DNA of 8,425 nucleotides from an uncultured Propionibacteriaceae bacterium (lineage in GTDB: Bacteria; Actinomycetota; Actinomycetes; Propionibacteriales; Propionibacteriaceae), in assembly GCA_936941515.1 (NCBI GenBank), contig CAKZJI010000350.1:1-8425 (forward strand). The letters run 5' to 3'. Below the pieces are notes generated by a model. It saw only the letters and a program-made list of their open reading frames with translations. It ran no database searches and was not told the DNA's origin. The number at the start of each line of letters is the position of its first letter. Positions within the stretch are counted from its first letter, which is position 1. Made by a program: the position numbers and the translations under genes. Below, piece by piece: positions 1 through 6,640 of this stretch.

Positions 1-12
1 CTCTTCCGATCT
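1..12. other. Illumina adapter remnant at contig end
   Basis: The first 12 bases, CTCTTCCGATCT, are identical to the 3' end shared by the standard Illumina TruSeq read 1 and read 2 adapters. They sit exactly at the window edge, where an untrimmed adapter would be left on an assembled contig. A chance 12-base match at this exact position is very unlikely. These bases should not be treated as genomic, and the bases just after them deserve caution. Confidence 0.9.
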
Positions 13-178
13 ACGGGCCTTAAAGCCGCAAAAGCATATCAATACCCTGTCGACAACAGGCGGAAATTGGCTGAAGCCTGACCTGAGCCGCCAGGCAAAC
101 AGCGCCTAGCGGCAGATCTGCTATGAACCGCGATAGTACCCAGTATGAACAGCGGCGACGTCCAAGAGGGAGCCTAAA
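13..178. other. Region without a recognised gene, upstream of rho
   Basis: No convincing gene is seen here. One forward frame stays open from the window edge to a TGA at 79-81, which could be the last ~22 codons of an upstream gene. Its codons are not GC-rich at the third position (11 of 22 by hand count), and I do not recognise the peptide. A reverse-strand frame (20-244) encodes a 74-residue peptide with no recognisable domain. The region holds the hairpin listed at 87-113, a TGTCGACA palindrome (48-55) inside a small CCTGT/ACAGG stem (46-60), and a CAGATCTG palindrome (113-120). Because of the adapter at the edge, this sequence may also be partly artefactual. Confidence 0.5.
87..113 (+). 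terminator. Strong hairpin, possible terminator without a U-tract
   Basis: GCCGC (87-91) pairs with GCGGC (109-113), and AGGC (93-96) pairs with GCCT (104-107). One C-A mismatch separates them, and the loop is AAACAGC. This gives nine base pairs, mostly G-C. It starts six bases after a possible stop codon at 79-81, where the terminator of an upstream gene would be expected. No T-run follows, but actinobacterial terminators often lack one. It could equally be an unrelated structure. Confidence 0.4.
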
Positions 179-207
179 GTGCCAAACATCGCATGGCGTG
201 CTATGAT
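179..207 (+). promoter_or_regulatory. Candidate rho promoter, extended -10 type
   Basis: A TATGAT hexamer (202-207) matches the -10 consensus at five of six positions. It is preceded by TG one base upstream (199-200), giving the extended -10 form TGCTATGAT. Seventeen bases upstream is GTGCCA (179-184), a 4/6 match to the -35 consensus. Transcription would start near 214 and give a leader of about 116 nt before the rho GTG. This is motif evidence only; no transcript data are available. Confidence 0.5.
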
Positions 208-224
208 CTTGATAAGTCACGATT

Positions 225-264
225 GGCGCCGGTGGAAGTATCATCCCACCGTGTACTGAGCGCC
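225..264 (+). promoter_or_regulatory. Nested stem-loop in the rho leader
   Basis: GGCGC (225-229) pairs with GCGCC (260-264). Directly inside it, CGGTGG (230-235) pairs with CCACCG (246-251) around a ten-base loop. An eight-base bulge (252-259) lies on the right arm. The eleven G-C-rich pairs fall between the candidate transcription start and the rho start codon, so this would be a leader element. In E. coli, rho is autoregulated through attenuation in its leader. A similar role here is inference from position. Confidence 0.4.
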
Positions 265-329
265 GTGACGAAACACTTCACCGGCTGTAGTTCTCTCTCG
301 CCGGTTTCCTGATCAAGGAAAGGCACACC

Positions 330-2090
330 GTGACCGATTCCGGTTCCAACTCTCTGGCGGACCTCAAGCTCCCTGAGCTGAAGAAGATGGCCGCAGGGAT
401 GGGCATCAAGGGCACCTCGACGATGCGCAAGGGTGAACTCATCGCCGCCATCTCAGGAGGCGCGCCTCATCTTCAGAAGACCGATCCCTCGTCCCACCGG
501 GCGCGTGCGCCTCGTCGCCTGGAGGTTGAACCCCAGCTTCCCGTGGGGGAGGCTCCAGCCCCAGAACCGGTGAAGCCAGAACCAGTGAAGACTGAGAGCC
601 CCAGCGTGGTGGTGGCGAGGCAGGAGCAGAATCCGTCCGCTGCCCAGCCGCGCGGTGAGGGTGAGGGCATCAGCCGGAACCGGCGTCGCCGCGAACGCAA
701 CAAGGAACGTGATCGCGCCGCCCAGGAAGCCACCAATGAGGAGGTGGGGGAGCGGCTTGCTGCCGCGTTGGGTCAACCCAGTGGCGCGACACCCCCAGTT
801 CTTGCGCCCGCAAGTTCGGGGGCAGGCCGGTTCGAGGATGACAACGAGAGTGGGCGCCGTGGTCGCCGCCGACGCAATCGTGACCGTCAGAACCGGAGGG
901 GCCGGGGCTCCTCCGGGATGGATCGGTTCGAGAGCGAGCCCACTGTCGCCGATGACGATGTCCTGGCGGCGGTCTCAGGCATCGTCGACATCCTCGACAA
1001 CTACGCCTTCGTGCGCACCACCGGCTATCTTCCCGGACCAAATGACGCCTATCTTCCAATGGGCATGGTGCGACGGTTCGGGCTCCGCAGGGGAGACGTG
1101 ATCGTGGGCGCCATCCGCACCCCGCGGGAGGGTGAGCGCAAGGAAAAGTACAACCCCCTCGTCCGCATCGACTCCATCAACGGAGATGACCCGGAGAGGG
1201 CCAGGCAGCGTTCCGAGTTCGCCAAGCTCACCCCGCTCTACCCGCAGGAGAAACTCCGCTTGGAGACCGTCAACACACAGCTCACGGGAAGGGTCATCGA
1301 CCTGGTCGCCCCCATAGGCAAGGGGCAGCGTGGCCTGATCGTCTCGCCGCCGAAGGCCGGGAAGACCATGGTCATGCAGGCCATCGCGAATGCCATCGCT
1401 GCGAACAATCCCGAGGTCCACCTCATGGTGGTGCTCGTCGATGAACGTCCCGAGGAGGTCACCGACTTCCAGCGTACGGTCTCCGGTGAAGTTATCGCCT
1501 CCACCTTTGACCGTCCGGCTGAGGACCACACTGTGGTCGCGGAACTTGCCATTGAGCGGGCCAAGCGACTTGTCGAGCTGGGACATGACGTGGTCGTGCT
1601 GCTCGACGGGATCACCAGGCTCGGTCGGGCCTACAACCTCGCCGCCCCCGCGTCGGGTCGCATTCTCTCTGGCGGTGTCGACTCGGCAGCGCTCTACCCT
1701 CCCAAGAAATTCTTCGGGGCGGCTCGCAACATCGAGAACGGCGGCTCCTTGACGATCCTGGCTACAGCACTGATCGAGACCGGCTCCCGCATGGATGAAG
1801 TCATCTTTGAGGAATTCAAGGGCACCGGCAACATGGAGCTTCGCCTGGCTCGTCAGCTTGCTGACAAGCGGATTTTCCCGGCCATCGACGTCGACGCCTC
1901 TGGCACCCGTCGCGAGGATCTGCTGCTGGGGCGCGACGAACTCAACATCATCTGGAAGCTGCGACGGGCACTCTCCGGCCTTGATGACCAGGCGGCCCTT
2001 GAGACCCTCCTGGCCCGGATGCGCAAAACTCAGAACAACCATGAGTTCCTGCTGAGCGTCCTCAAGACCACGCCCGCGCAGGAAGGGTGA
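330..2090 (+). CDS. rho: Transcription termination factor Rho
   Basis: Rho is a hexameric RNA-dependent ATPase that loads on nascent RNA and releases RNA polymerase. The 586-residue product shows the full family layout. A Rho_N helical domain spans about residues 8-42 and an Arg-rich low-complexity insertion about 45-205. The cold-shock-like RNA-binding domain begins near VSGIVDI at 215. The ATPase core has Walker A SPPKAGKT (339-346), the VDERPEEVT segment (370-378) carrying the catalytic Glu, and Walker B VVVLLDG ending at D426-G427. The start is GTG, placed by AAGGA at 315-319 and by the conserved N-terminal domain. The insertion, absent from E. coli Rho and typical of actinobacteria, has basic blocks near 116-131 and 174-196. 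Because of it the protein is longer than the ~420-residue E. coli form. It is probably transcribed from the promoter at 179-207. Confidence 0.98.
   Translation: MTDSGSNSLADLKLPELKKMAAGMGIKGTSTMRKGELIAAISGGAPHLQKTDPSSHRARAPRRLEVEPQLPVGEAPAPEPVKPEPVKTESPSVVVARQEQNPSAAQPRGEGEGISRNRRRRERNKERDRAAQEATNEEVGERLAAALGQPSGATPPVLAPASSGAGRFEDDNESGRRGRRRRNRDRQNRRGRGSSGMDRFESEPTVADDDVLAAVSGIVDILDNYAFVRTTGYLPGPNDAYLPMGMVRRFGLRRGDVIVGAIRTPREGERKEKYNPLVRIDSINGDDPERARQRSEFAKLTPLYPQEKLRLETVNTQLTGRVIDLVAPIGKGQRGLIVSPPKAGKTMVMQAIANAIAANNPEVHLMVVLVDERPEEVTDFQRTVSGEVIASTFDRPAEDHTVVAELAIERAKRLVELGHDVVVLLDGITRLGRAYNLAAPASGRILSGGVDSAALYPPKKFFGAARNIENGGSLTILATALIETGSRMDEVIFEEFKGTGNMELRLARQLADKRIFPAIDVDASGTRREDLLLGRDELNIIWKLRRALSGLDDQAALETLLARMRKTQNNHEFLLSVLKTTPAQEG
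561..590 (+). repeat. In-frame tandem 15-bp repeat in rho
   Basis: Two adjacent 15-base units (561-575 and 576-590) differ by one base, and each encodes PEPVK. They lie in the low-complexity insertion of Rho (residues 78-87). Length variation between strains would be expected at such a site. Confidence 0.8.
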
Positions 2091-2093
2091 GGG

Positions 2094-2189
2094 GAACCGG
2101 CGAAGACGTTTTGAATCCAGTCGGTCGGCTGGCACAATTGCTAGCCGTGCCGGTTCACGCCTTACTGAGTGGATCACTCGGGCGACCCG
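2094..2189 (+). promoter_or_regulatory. Structured rho-rpmE intergenic region, candidate L31 leader
   Basis: An outer perfect stem pairs GAACCGGC (2094-2101) with GCCGGTTC (2149-2156). It encloses a 9-bp hairpin (2126-2134 with 2139-2147, loop CAAT). A second hairpin (2165-2171 with 2175-2181, loop GAT, one G-T pair) follows. It overlaps an alternative small stem, CGGG/CCCG (2179-2182 with 2186-2189). The whole array ends about 15 bases before the rpmE ribosome binding site. Ribosomal-protein leader motifs upstream of L31 genes have been described in actinobacteria by comparative RNA work. Whether this is one of them is inference. The 9-bp hairpin alone could instead be a rho-proximal terminator lacking a U-tract. 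Confidence 0.4.
2111..2138 (+). promoter_or_regulatory. Weak candidate rpmE promoter
   Basis: TTGAAT (2111-2116) and CACAAT (2133-2138) are separated by 16 bases and match the -35 and -10 consensus at four of six positions each. A start near 2145 would give rpmE its own transcript with a ~72-nt leader containing the hairpin at 2165-2181. The -10 lies within the 2126-2147 hairpin, so the promoter and the outer-stem reading compete as explanations. Confidence 0.25.
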
Positions 2190-2216
2190 GAGACGACACA
2201 TTCCAAGGAGAACATC

Positions 2217-2429
2217 ATGAAGCAGGGCATCCACCCCGAATACGTCGACACCCAGGTGCACTGCACCTGTGGGAACACCTTCACCACTCGCAGCACTGCC
2301 AAGTCAGGGACGCTCAGCGCCGATGTCTGCGCTGAATGCCACCCCTTCTACACCGGCAAGCAGAAGATCCTCGACACCGGTGGCCGTGTCGCCCGCTTCG
2401 AGCGCATGTACGCCAAAAAGAAGAAGTGA
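2217..2429 (+). CDS. rpmE: 50S ribosomal protein L31, zinc-binding form
   Basis: L31 binds the large subunit and contributes to an intersubunit bridge. The 70-residue product opens MKQGIHPEY, a typical L31 start. It has four cysteines at 16, 18, 38 and 41, the zinc-binding set of the 'C+' type, and a Lys-rich tail (YAKKKK). The ATG at 2217 is chosen over an in-frame upstream ATG at 2169 because AAGGAG (2205-2210) lies six bases before it and the family begins here. It lies 126 nt after rho and 53 nt before prfA, its usual place in actinobacteria. A cysteine-less L31 paralogue, if present, would normally be elsewhere and under zinc control. The structured region upstream may regulate its translation. 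Confidence 0.97.
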   Translation: MKQGIHPEYVDTQVHCTCGNTFTTRSTAKSGTLSADVCAECHPFYTGKQKILDTGGRVARFERMYAKKKK

Positions 2430-2471
2430 TCACAGAACAGGGACTCGCCATCCCAGTCAGCGCATGCGGAT

Positions 2472-2485
2472 AGGAGAGGCCATTG
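2472..2485 (+). promoter_or_regulatory. Shine-Dalgarno and TTG start of prfA
   Basis: AGGAGAGG (2472-2479) is close to an ideal ribosome binding site. Its AGGAG core ends six bases before a TTG at 2483. No ATG or GTG in this frame is similarly placed, and the protein from TTG begins MFESAEPL, as RF1 N-termini often do. This decides the start. Confidence 0.8.
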
Positions 2486-3550
2486 TTCGAATCCGCAGAG
2501 CCCTTGGTTGCTGAGTTCGGCCAATTGGAGGCTCAGTTGGCGGATCCAGCGACGCATTCCGACCCGGCGCTGATGCGCCGGGTCGGTCGGCGTTATGCGG
2601 CACTGCGTCCCATCGTCGAGTCTTTGGCAGCCCACCGGGAGCTCACAGCCGACCGGGAGGCGGCGCTCGAACTCGCGGAACTTGATGACTCCTTTGCGCA
2701 GGAGGCTGCGACGCTGGGAGAAAGACTCGCCGAGGTGACGGCACGCCTGACCCGCCTGCTGGCGCCGCGGGACCCCAACGACGATGCGGATGCCATCCTG
2801 GAGATCAAGTCTGGAGAGGGCGGGGAGGAGTCCGCGCTGTTTGCCGGTGACCTGTTGAGGATGTACCAGCGATACGCAGAGCAGGTGGGCTGGCAGCTTG
2901 AGATCGTGGACTCCCAGGCCACCGATCTCGGCGGCTTCAAATCGGTCACCGTCGCTGTGAAGGGGAACAGCATCGACGGCACTGGTCCCTATGGCCGTCT
3001 CAAGTTCGAGGGCGGGGTTCACCGAGTGCAGCGGGTTCCGGTCACCGAGACCCAGGGTCGCATCCACACCTCCGCGGCCGGGGTGCTGGTCTCCCCGGAC
3101 GTTGAGGCCGAGGAACTGGAGATCAATGAGTCCGACCTTCGGGTCGATGTCTTCCGGTCCTCTGGACCCGGAGGGCAGGGAGTCAACACCACAGATTCCG
3201 CGGTGCGAATAACGCACCTGCCAACGGGGGTCGTCGTCAGCTGTCAGAATGAACGCTCCCAGCTGCAGAATCGGGAGCAGGCGATGCGGCTTCTGCGGGC
3301 CAGGCTCGCCGCCATCCGCGAGGCCGAGGCGGCTGAGGCCGCATCCGCAGCCCGGAAGTCCCAGGTCAGGACCGTGGACCGCTCAGAGAGGGTCCGGACG
3401 TACAACTTTCCTGAGAACCGGTTCGCCGACCACCGCATCGGGTTCAAATCCCACAATCTGGATCTTGTGCTCGCGGGTGCCCTCACTCCCGTGCTGGATG
3501 CGCTGGCTGAGGCTGATCTGGCTGAGCGCCTGGCCGGGGCCGGGAAGTGA
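2483..3550 (+). CDS. prfA: Peptide chain release factor 1 (RF1)
   Basis: RF1 reads UAA and UAG in the ribosomal A site and triggers peptide release. The 355-residue product has the family's usual length and order: an N-terminal helical domain, then the PCRF domain with [13 protein letters not shown], then the decoding and catalytic domains. The tripeptide that reads stop codons is PVT (186-188, within [16 protein letters not shown]), which marks RF1 rather than RF2 (SPF). The catalytic GGQ is at 230-232 in [11 protein letters not shown]. Translation starts at TTG behind a strong ribosome binding site. The stop codon overlaps the GTG of prmC by four bases, and PrmC modifies Q232 of this protein. 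Nothing is missing or truncated. Confidence 0.98.
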   Translation: MFESAEPLVAEFGQLEAQLADPATHSDPALMRRVGRRYAALRPIVESLAAHRELTADREAALELAELDDSFAQEAATLGERLAEVTARLTRLLAPRDPNDDADAILEIKSGEGGEESALFAGDLLRMYQRYAEQVGWQLEIVDSQATDLGGFKSVTVAVKGNSIDGTGPYGRLKFEGGVHRVQRVPVTETQGRIHTSAAGVLVSPDVEAEELEINESDLRVDVFRSSGPGGQGVNTTDSAVRITHLPTGVVVSCQNERSQLQNREQAMRLLRARLAAIREAEAAEAASAARKSQVRTVDRSERVRTYNFPENRFADHRIGFKSHNLDLVLAGALTPVLDALAEADLAERLAGAGK

Positions 3551-4389
3551 GAGCCTGGGATCTAGTCCTTGAAGTCGTTGATCGCCTGGCGGCAGCCGGT
3601 GTCGCAAGCCCCTCCGCCGATGCCCGCTGGCTGGTGAGCCACGCCCTGGACTGTGATTCTGCAGCCCTGGTGCTTCGGGAGACGACGCCCTCCGAGGAGG
3701 TACTCGTCGAGCAGCTGACCGTCAGGAGAGAAAGCGGTGAGCCAGTTCAGCACATCACCGGTCGCGCCCCTTTTCGGTATGAGACTCTGGCTGTCGGCCC
3801 CGGCGTCTTCATACCGCGTCCTGAGACCGAGCTGCTGGTGGATGAGGTGCTGACCGAGCTCAGCGCCATGCCCTCCGGAAAGAGGCGAGTCGTTGAACTG
3901 TGCGCGGGCTCGGGCGCCATAACGCGGAGTCTGGCGACGGAGCGGGGCAACCTGATGCTTCACGCCGTCGAGCGCTCTGAGGCTGCCTGGCCCTGGCTGC
4001 TGAGGAACCTGGAGGGCCTCGGTGTGGATGCGCGGCTTGAGGACATGGCGGATTCCCTTCACGACCTTGATGGCATCGTTGACGTCGTGGTCGCCAACCC
4101 GCCCTACGTCCCCGAAAGGCTGCGCCATCAGCTGCCGCCGGAGATCTCCCATGACCCGGGGGAGGCCGTTTTCAGCGGTCCGGATGGGCTGGACGCGATC
4201 CGGGTGGTGCATCAGGTTGCCTTCCGTCTCCTGCGGCCGGGAGGCGTGATCGCCTTGGAACATGACGAAACCCACCCGGATCAGGTTGCCGCCATCTTCT
4301 CCGAGGACTTCGAGATCGTTCGCCGGGTATGCGATCTGGCAGGACGCCCCAGGCATCTCGTGGCCCGACGTGGCAGGATTGGCGAGTGA
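3547..4389 (+). CDS. prmC: RF glutamine N5-methyltransferase PrmC (HemK)
   Basis: PrmC uses S-adenosylmethionine to methylate the glutamine of the GGQ loop in release factors, which raises their activity. The 280-residue product has the N-terminal RF-binding helical domain with GEPVQHITG and then [12 protein letters not shown]. The AdoMet-binding motif is ELCAGSGAI (117-125) and the substrate-binding NPPY motif is at residues 184-187. The later segments LPPEISHDP and GPDGLDA are also family hallmarks. The GTG start lies inside the prfA stop (GTGA), so translation is probably coupled to prfA. The stop overlaps the next gene in the same way. Motif I reads CAGSG where many bacteria have GTGSG, a common actinobacterial variation. 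Confidence 0.96.
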   Translation: MRAWDLVLEVVDRLAAAGVASPSADARWLVSHALDCDSAALVLRETTPSEEVLVEQLTVRRESGEPVQHITGRAPFRYETLAVGPGVFIPRPETELLVDEVLTELSAMPSGKRRVVELCAGSGAITRSLATERGNLMLHAVERSEAAWPWLLRNLEGLGVDARLEDMADSLHDLDGIVDVVVANPPYVPERLRHQLPPEISHDPGEAVFSGPDGLDAIRVVHQVAFRLLRPGGVIALEHDETHPDQVAAIFSEDFEIVRRVCDLAGRPRHLVARRGRIGE

Positions 4390-5039
4390 ACGAAACCGGG
4401 TCTAGGACGTTGTCCCTGGAAACAGGCCTCGATGGCGCTTTGGAAGCAGCGCGGGAGGTGGTGGCGGAGGGGAGATGCATCGTCTTCCCAACCGACACCG
4501 TGTACGGTGTCGGCGCGGCTGCCTTCAACCGCGAGGCTGTCGAAAGACTGCTGGCGGCCAAGCAGCGGGGTCGTGACATGCCGCCACCGGTGCTGATTGC
4601 CGAGAGCTCCATGCTTCCGGCGTTGGTGGATGCCATACCAGATGCCGCACGCGACCTGGTGGACCGTTTCTGGCCGGGAGCGCTGACGATCATCCTGAAC
4701 GCTCAGAGGTCGCTTCCACTAGATCTCGGTGATACCAGGGGCACTGTCGCGATCCGGGTCCCCGACCTCGACCAGGCGCGTTCCCTGCTGCGCCGCACGG
4801 GCCCGCTCGCAGTCAGCTCAGCCAACATCTCGGGCGAGCCGGCTGCCACCACGGTGGAGCGGGCCGAGGAGATGCTGGGGGATAGCGTTGCCATCTATCT
4901 TGACGGCGGCCCTGCACGAGGTGAGGAGCCTTCGACGATCGTCGACTTCAGTGTTGACGATCATGGTCGTGTGCTTCGTCGCGGAGCCATCAGCGTCGAG
5001 GCGCTCCGCGAGGTGGTGCCTGAACTGCAGGCTGACTGA
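4386..5039 (+). CDS. L-threonylcarbamoyladenylate synthase, TsaC/Sua5 family
   Basis: This enzyme makes threonylcarbamoyl-AMP from threonine, bicarbonate and ATP, the first step of t6A formation at position 37 of ANN-decoding tRNAs. The 217-residue product is a single YrdC domain. It shows PTDTVYGVG (35-43), KQRGRDMPPPV beginning at K59, FWPGALT (95-101), GTVAIRVP, SSANISG (144-150) and PSTIVDF. There is no extra C-terminal Sua5 domain, so it is TsaC-sized. The GTG at 4386 is preferred because it overlaps the prmC stop (GTGA) and has AGGA seven bases upstream. An ATG at 4329 in the same frame lies deep inside prmC and adds 19 residues unlike the family. The symbol is left open because actinobacterial genes of this type are named variously. 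Confidence 0.93.
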   Translation: MNETGSRTLSLETGLDGALEAAREVVAEGRCIVFPTDTVYGVGAAAFNREAVERLLAAKQRGRDMPPPVLIAESSMLPALVDAIPDAARDLVDRFWPGALTIILNAQRSLPLDLGDTRGTVAIRVPDLDQARSLLRRTGPLAVSSANISGEPAATTVERAEEMLGDSVAIYLDGGPARGEEPSTIVDFSVDDHGRVLRRGAISVEALREVVPELQAD

Positions 5040-6151
5040 TGCGCGAGTACCTTCTGGTTCTTTTGGTGGCTGCCGCCACAACCTATCTGCTGGCCGGACT
5101 CTGCAGGCAGCTCGCTATTCGCTGGGGTGTGCTGGCGAGGGTGCGAAACCGGGATATGCATACGATCCCGAAACCATATTTCGGTGGGCTGGCGATGCTG
5201 GGCGGTTTGGCTGTCAGCCTCATCCTGGCAATTCAGATGCCGTTCCTGTCACGGTTCGCCACTGTGGGTCATGACGCACTGGCGGTTTTGGCAGCCAGTG
5301 GCCTGATCTGCCTGGTCGGACTGTTGGATGACATGTTCGAGCTGAACGCACTGGTCAAGTTCGGCGGTCAGGTCCTCGCCGCTGGGGCTGCTGTGCTGGG
5401 CGGCGTGAGGATCTACTGGATTCCTCTGCCGAATGCCGTCGTGACCATTGATGACGCCTCTAGCATCCTCATCACGGTGTTGTTCATCGCGGTCTGCGCC
5501 AACGCCGTGAATTTCGTTGATGGCCTTGACGGCCTTGCGGCGGGAGTGGTTGCGATTGGTGCGGGAGCCTTCTTCGCCTACTCCTACGTGCTCGCCTACG
5601 AGCAGAACCTCGTGAGGGCGACCACAGCCAGTCTCATCACGGTCGCCACCGTGGGCATTTGTCTGGGATTCCTCGCCCACAACTTCCAGCCGGCGCGGAT
5701 GTTCATGGGTGATGCCGGCGCGATGCTCCTGGGTTTCCTCATGGCGATGAGCGCCATCTCCTTCACCGGGCAGGTCGATCCGAGCGCCCTCAGCCGCGAT
5801 CATGATGATGTTCTGCCCGCCCTTCTGCCGATTCTGCTGCCCTTGGTGACCCTGGCGCTGCCGCTGATGGATCTTGCGCTGGCCTATGCCCGCCGGACTG
5901 CCAGGGGGCAGCATCCGTTTGTGGCTGACAAGCAGCACCTGCATCACCGGATGATCGCGCGAGGCCATTCCCAACGTGCAGCGGTGTTGATTCTGTGCTC
6001 CTGGAGCGCAATCGTGGCAGGTGGCCTGGTGTGCGTCCTGCTGCTGAACCATTCTGCCACGTGGTGGACCCTGGCCATCTGCACAGTGGCGCTGGCCATC
6101 GTGACTCTCCTTCCACCAGGACGCCGTTCCAAAGGAACGACAGGTGGCTGA
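5039..6151 (+). CDS. wecA: Polyprenyl-phosphate GlcNAc-1-phosphate transferase, WecA/MraY family
   Basis: This membrane enzyme transfers a sugar-1-phosphate, probably GlcNAc-1-P, from its UDP-sugar onto undecaprenyl or decaprenyl phosphate, starting synthesis of envelope polymers such as teichoic acid or arabinogalactan linkers. The 370-residue product has about ten or eleven hydrophobic helices. Its family motifs are IPKPYFGGLAM, the catalytic DD at 97-98 (LLDDMFEL), NAVNFVDGLDGLA (155-167), FMGDAG (222-227) and a cytoplasmic HLHHR at 300-304. The HxHHR form marks the WecA/TagO/Rv1302 branch rather than MraY. ATG overlaps the previous stop by one base (TGATG), and no good ribosome binding site is seen, so coupling is likely. 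The sugar specificity is inferred from the mycobacterial counterpart at the same locus. Confidence 0.93.
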   Translation: MREYLLVLLVAAATTYLLAGLCRQLAIRWGVLARVRNRDMHTIPKPYFGGLAMLGGLAVSLILAIQMPFLSRFATVGHDALAVLAASGLICLVGLLDDMFELNALVKFGGQVLAAGAAVLGGVRIYWIPLPNAVVTIDDASSILITVLFIAVCANAVNFVDGLDGLAAGVVAIGAGAFFAYSYVLAYEQNLVRATTASLITVATVGICLGFLAHNFQPARMFMGDAGAMLLGFLMAMSAISFTGQVDPSALSRDHDDVLPALLPILLPLVTLALPLMDLALAYARRTARGQHPFVADKQHLHHRMIARGHSQRAAVLILCSWSAIVAGGLVCVLLLNHSATWWTLAICTVALAIVTLLPPGRRSKGTTGG

Positions 6152-6581
6152 ACGTCGCATCACGGGAGCCACCCGACGCGCCAGGCAGATGATGGTCGGA
6201 GGGGTGATCGCCGGCCATGCTGTGGGGTTGGGGGTCTGCTCCCTGGCGTTGGCCACGGGGTCACGTGCTGCGCTGGTCGGGGCGGCGATCGGCTTTGCCG
6301 CGGTGCTTCTGTTTTTCTCAGTGGGACAGGCGATTGAGGTGGTGGCGTGTGAGCTTCCCCCCGTTCAGGGGCTTGGGATCGTGCTCGCCTCCTATGCGAT
6401 TCGCGTCGTCGGGATCGGTGCAGGGCTCTGGTATGTGACAGGACACCCGAGACTTGGACCGGCGACGGATGAGCGCTGGCTCGCGCTCACCGTGGTGGTC
6501 ACGGTCCTGGCCTGGACCACGGGAGTGGTGCTCGTCGCCCGGCGTCAGCGCGTTCCCATCTACGATATCCACGACGCCTGA
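6144..6581 (+). CDS. atpI: AtpI-like membrane protein (Rv1303 position)
   Basis: The 145-residue product has a basic N-terminus and four hydrophobic segments at about residues 14-35, 41-59, 73-95 and 112-133. It ends with a short tail, RRQRVPIYD. It sits between the WecA-type gene and the ATP synthase genes, where mycobacteria carry Rv1303, an ATP synthase I-chain type protein. AtpI proteins in other bacteria assist assembly of the c-ring and possibly Mg2+ handling; that role here is inferred. The start is GTG with AAAGGAA (6131-6137) upstream, and the gene overlaps the wecA end by eight bases. Primary sequence conservation in this family is weak, so the name rests mostly on topology and position. 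Confidence 0.7.
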   Translation: MAERRITGATRRARQMMVGGVIAGHAVGLGVCSLALATGSRAALVGAAIGFAAVLLFFSVGQAIEVVACELPPVQGLGIVLASYAIRVVGIGAGLWYVTGHPRLGPATDERWLALTVVVTVLAWTTGVVLVARRQRVPIYDIHDA

Positions 6582-6601
6582 GTGGCGGGTCCAGCCGTGG
6601 T

Positions 6602-6630
6602 GTGAAGGTCCGAAGGTTTTCGGGTAGGCT
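6602..6630 (+). promoter_or_regulatory. Candidate promoter of the atp operon
   Basis: TAGGCT (6625-6630) fits the actinobacterial TANNNT -10 pattern. GTGAAG (6602-6607), a 3/6 match to the -35 consensus, lies 17 bases upstream. The -10 ends ten bases before an ATG at 6641 that lacks a ribosome binding site, which is the arrangement of a leaderless or nearly leaderless transcript. The evidence is motif-based only. Confidence 0.4.
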
Positions 6631-6640
6631 CACCCCCAAC

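Noticed and set aside
13..81. Open forward frame at the left edge, ending in TGA at 79-81, as the end of an upstream gene
   Set aside because: It is too short and not recognisable, its codon use is not high-GC, and it continues into adapter sequence. It is mentioned only as a possibility.
20..244. Reverse-strand 74-residue frame
   Set aside because: It has no domain, no clear ribosome binding site and no related neighbour, and it overlaps the candidate rho promoter.
2169..2216. N-terminal extension of L31 from an upstream ATG
   Set aside because: L31 proteins begin at the later ATG, which has AAGGAG at the right distance. The extension would cover the leader hairpin.
975..2261. Long reverse-strand frame (428 codons) opposite rho
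   Set aside because: It is the complement of a well-supported rho gene. Long antisense frames are common in high-GC coding DNA, and the peptide resembles no family.
2430..2482. Terminator or promoter between rpmE and prfA
   Set aside because: Only four-base stems and an 8-bp CGCATGCG palindrome (2461-2468) are visible, with no convincing -10/-35 pair.
2348..3217. Reverse-strand frame opposite rpmE and prfA
   Set aside because: It is a shadow of prfA coding sequence without recognisable domains.
3562..4356. Reverse-strand frame opposite prmC
   Set aside because: It is a shadow of prmC. The forward frame has all PrmC motifs.
5249..6256. Reverse-strand frame opposite the WecA-type gene
   Set aside because: It is His/Gln/Arg-rich and hydrophilic, as expected from the complement of a membrane protein gene.
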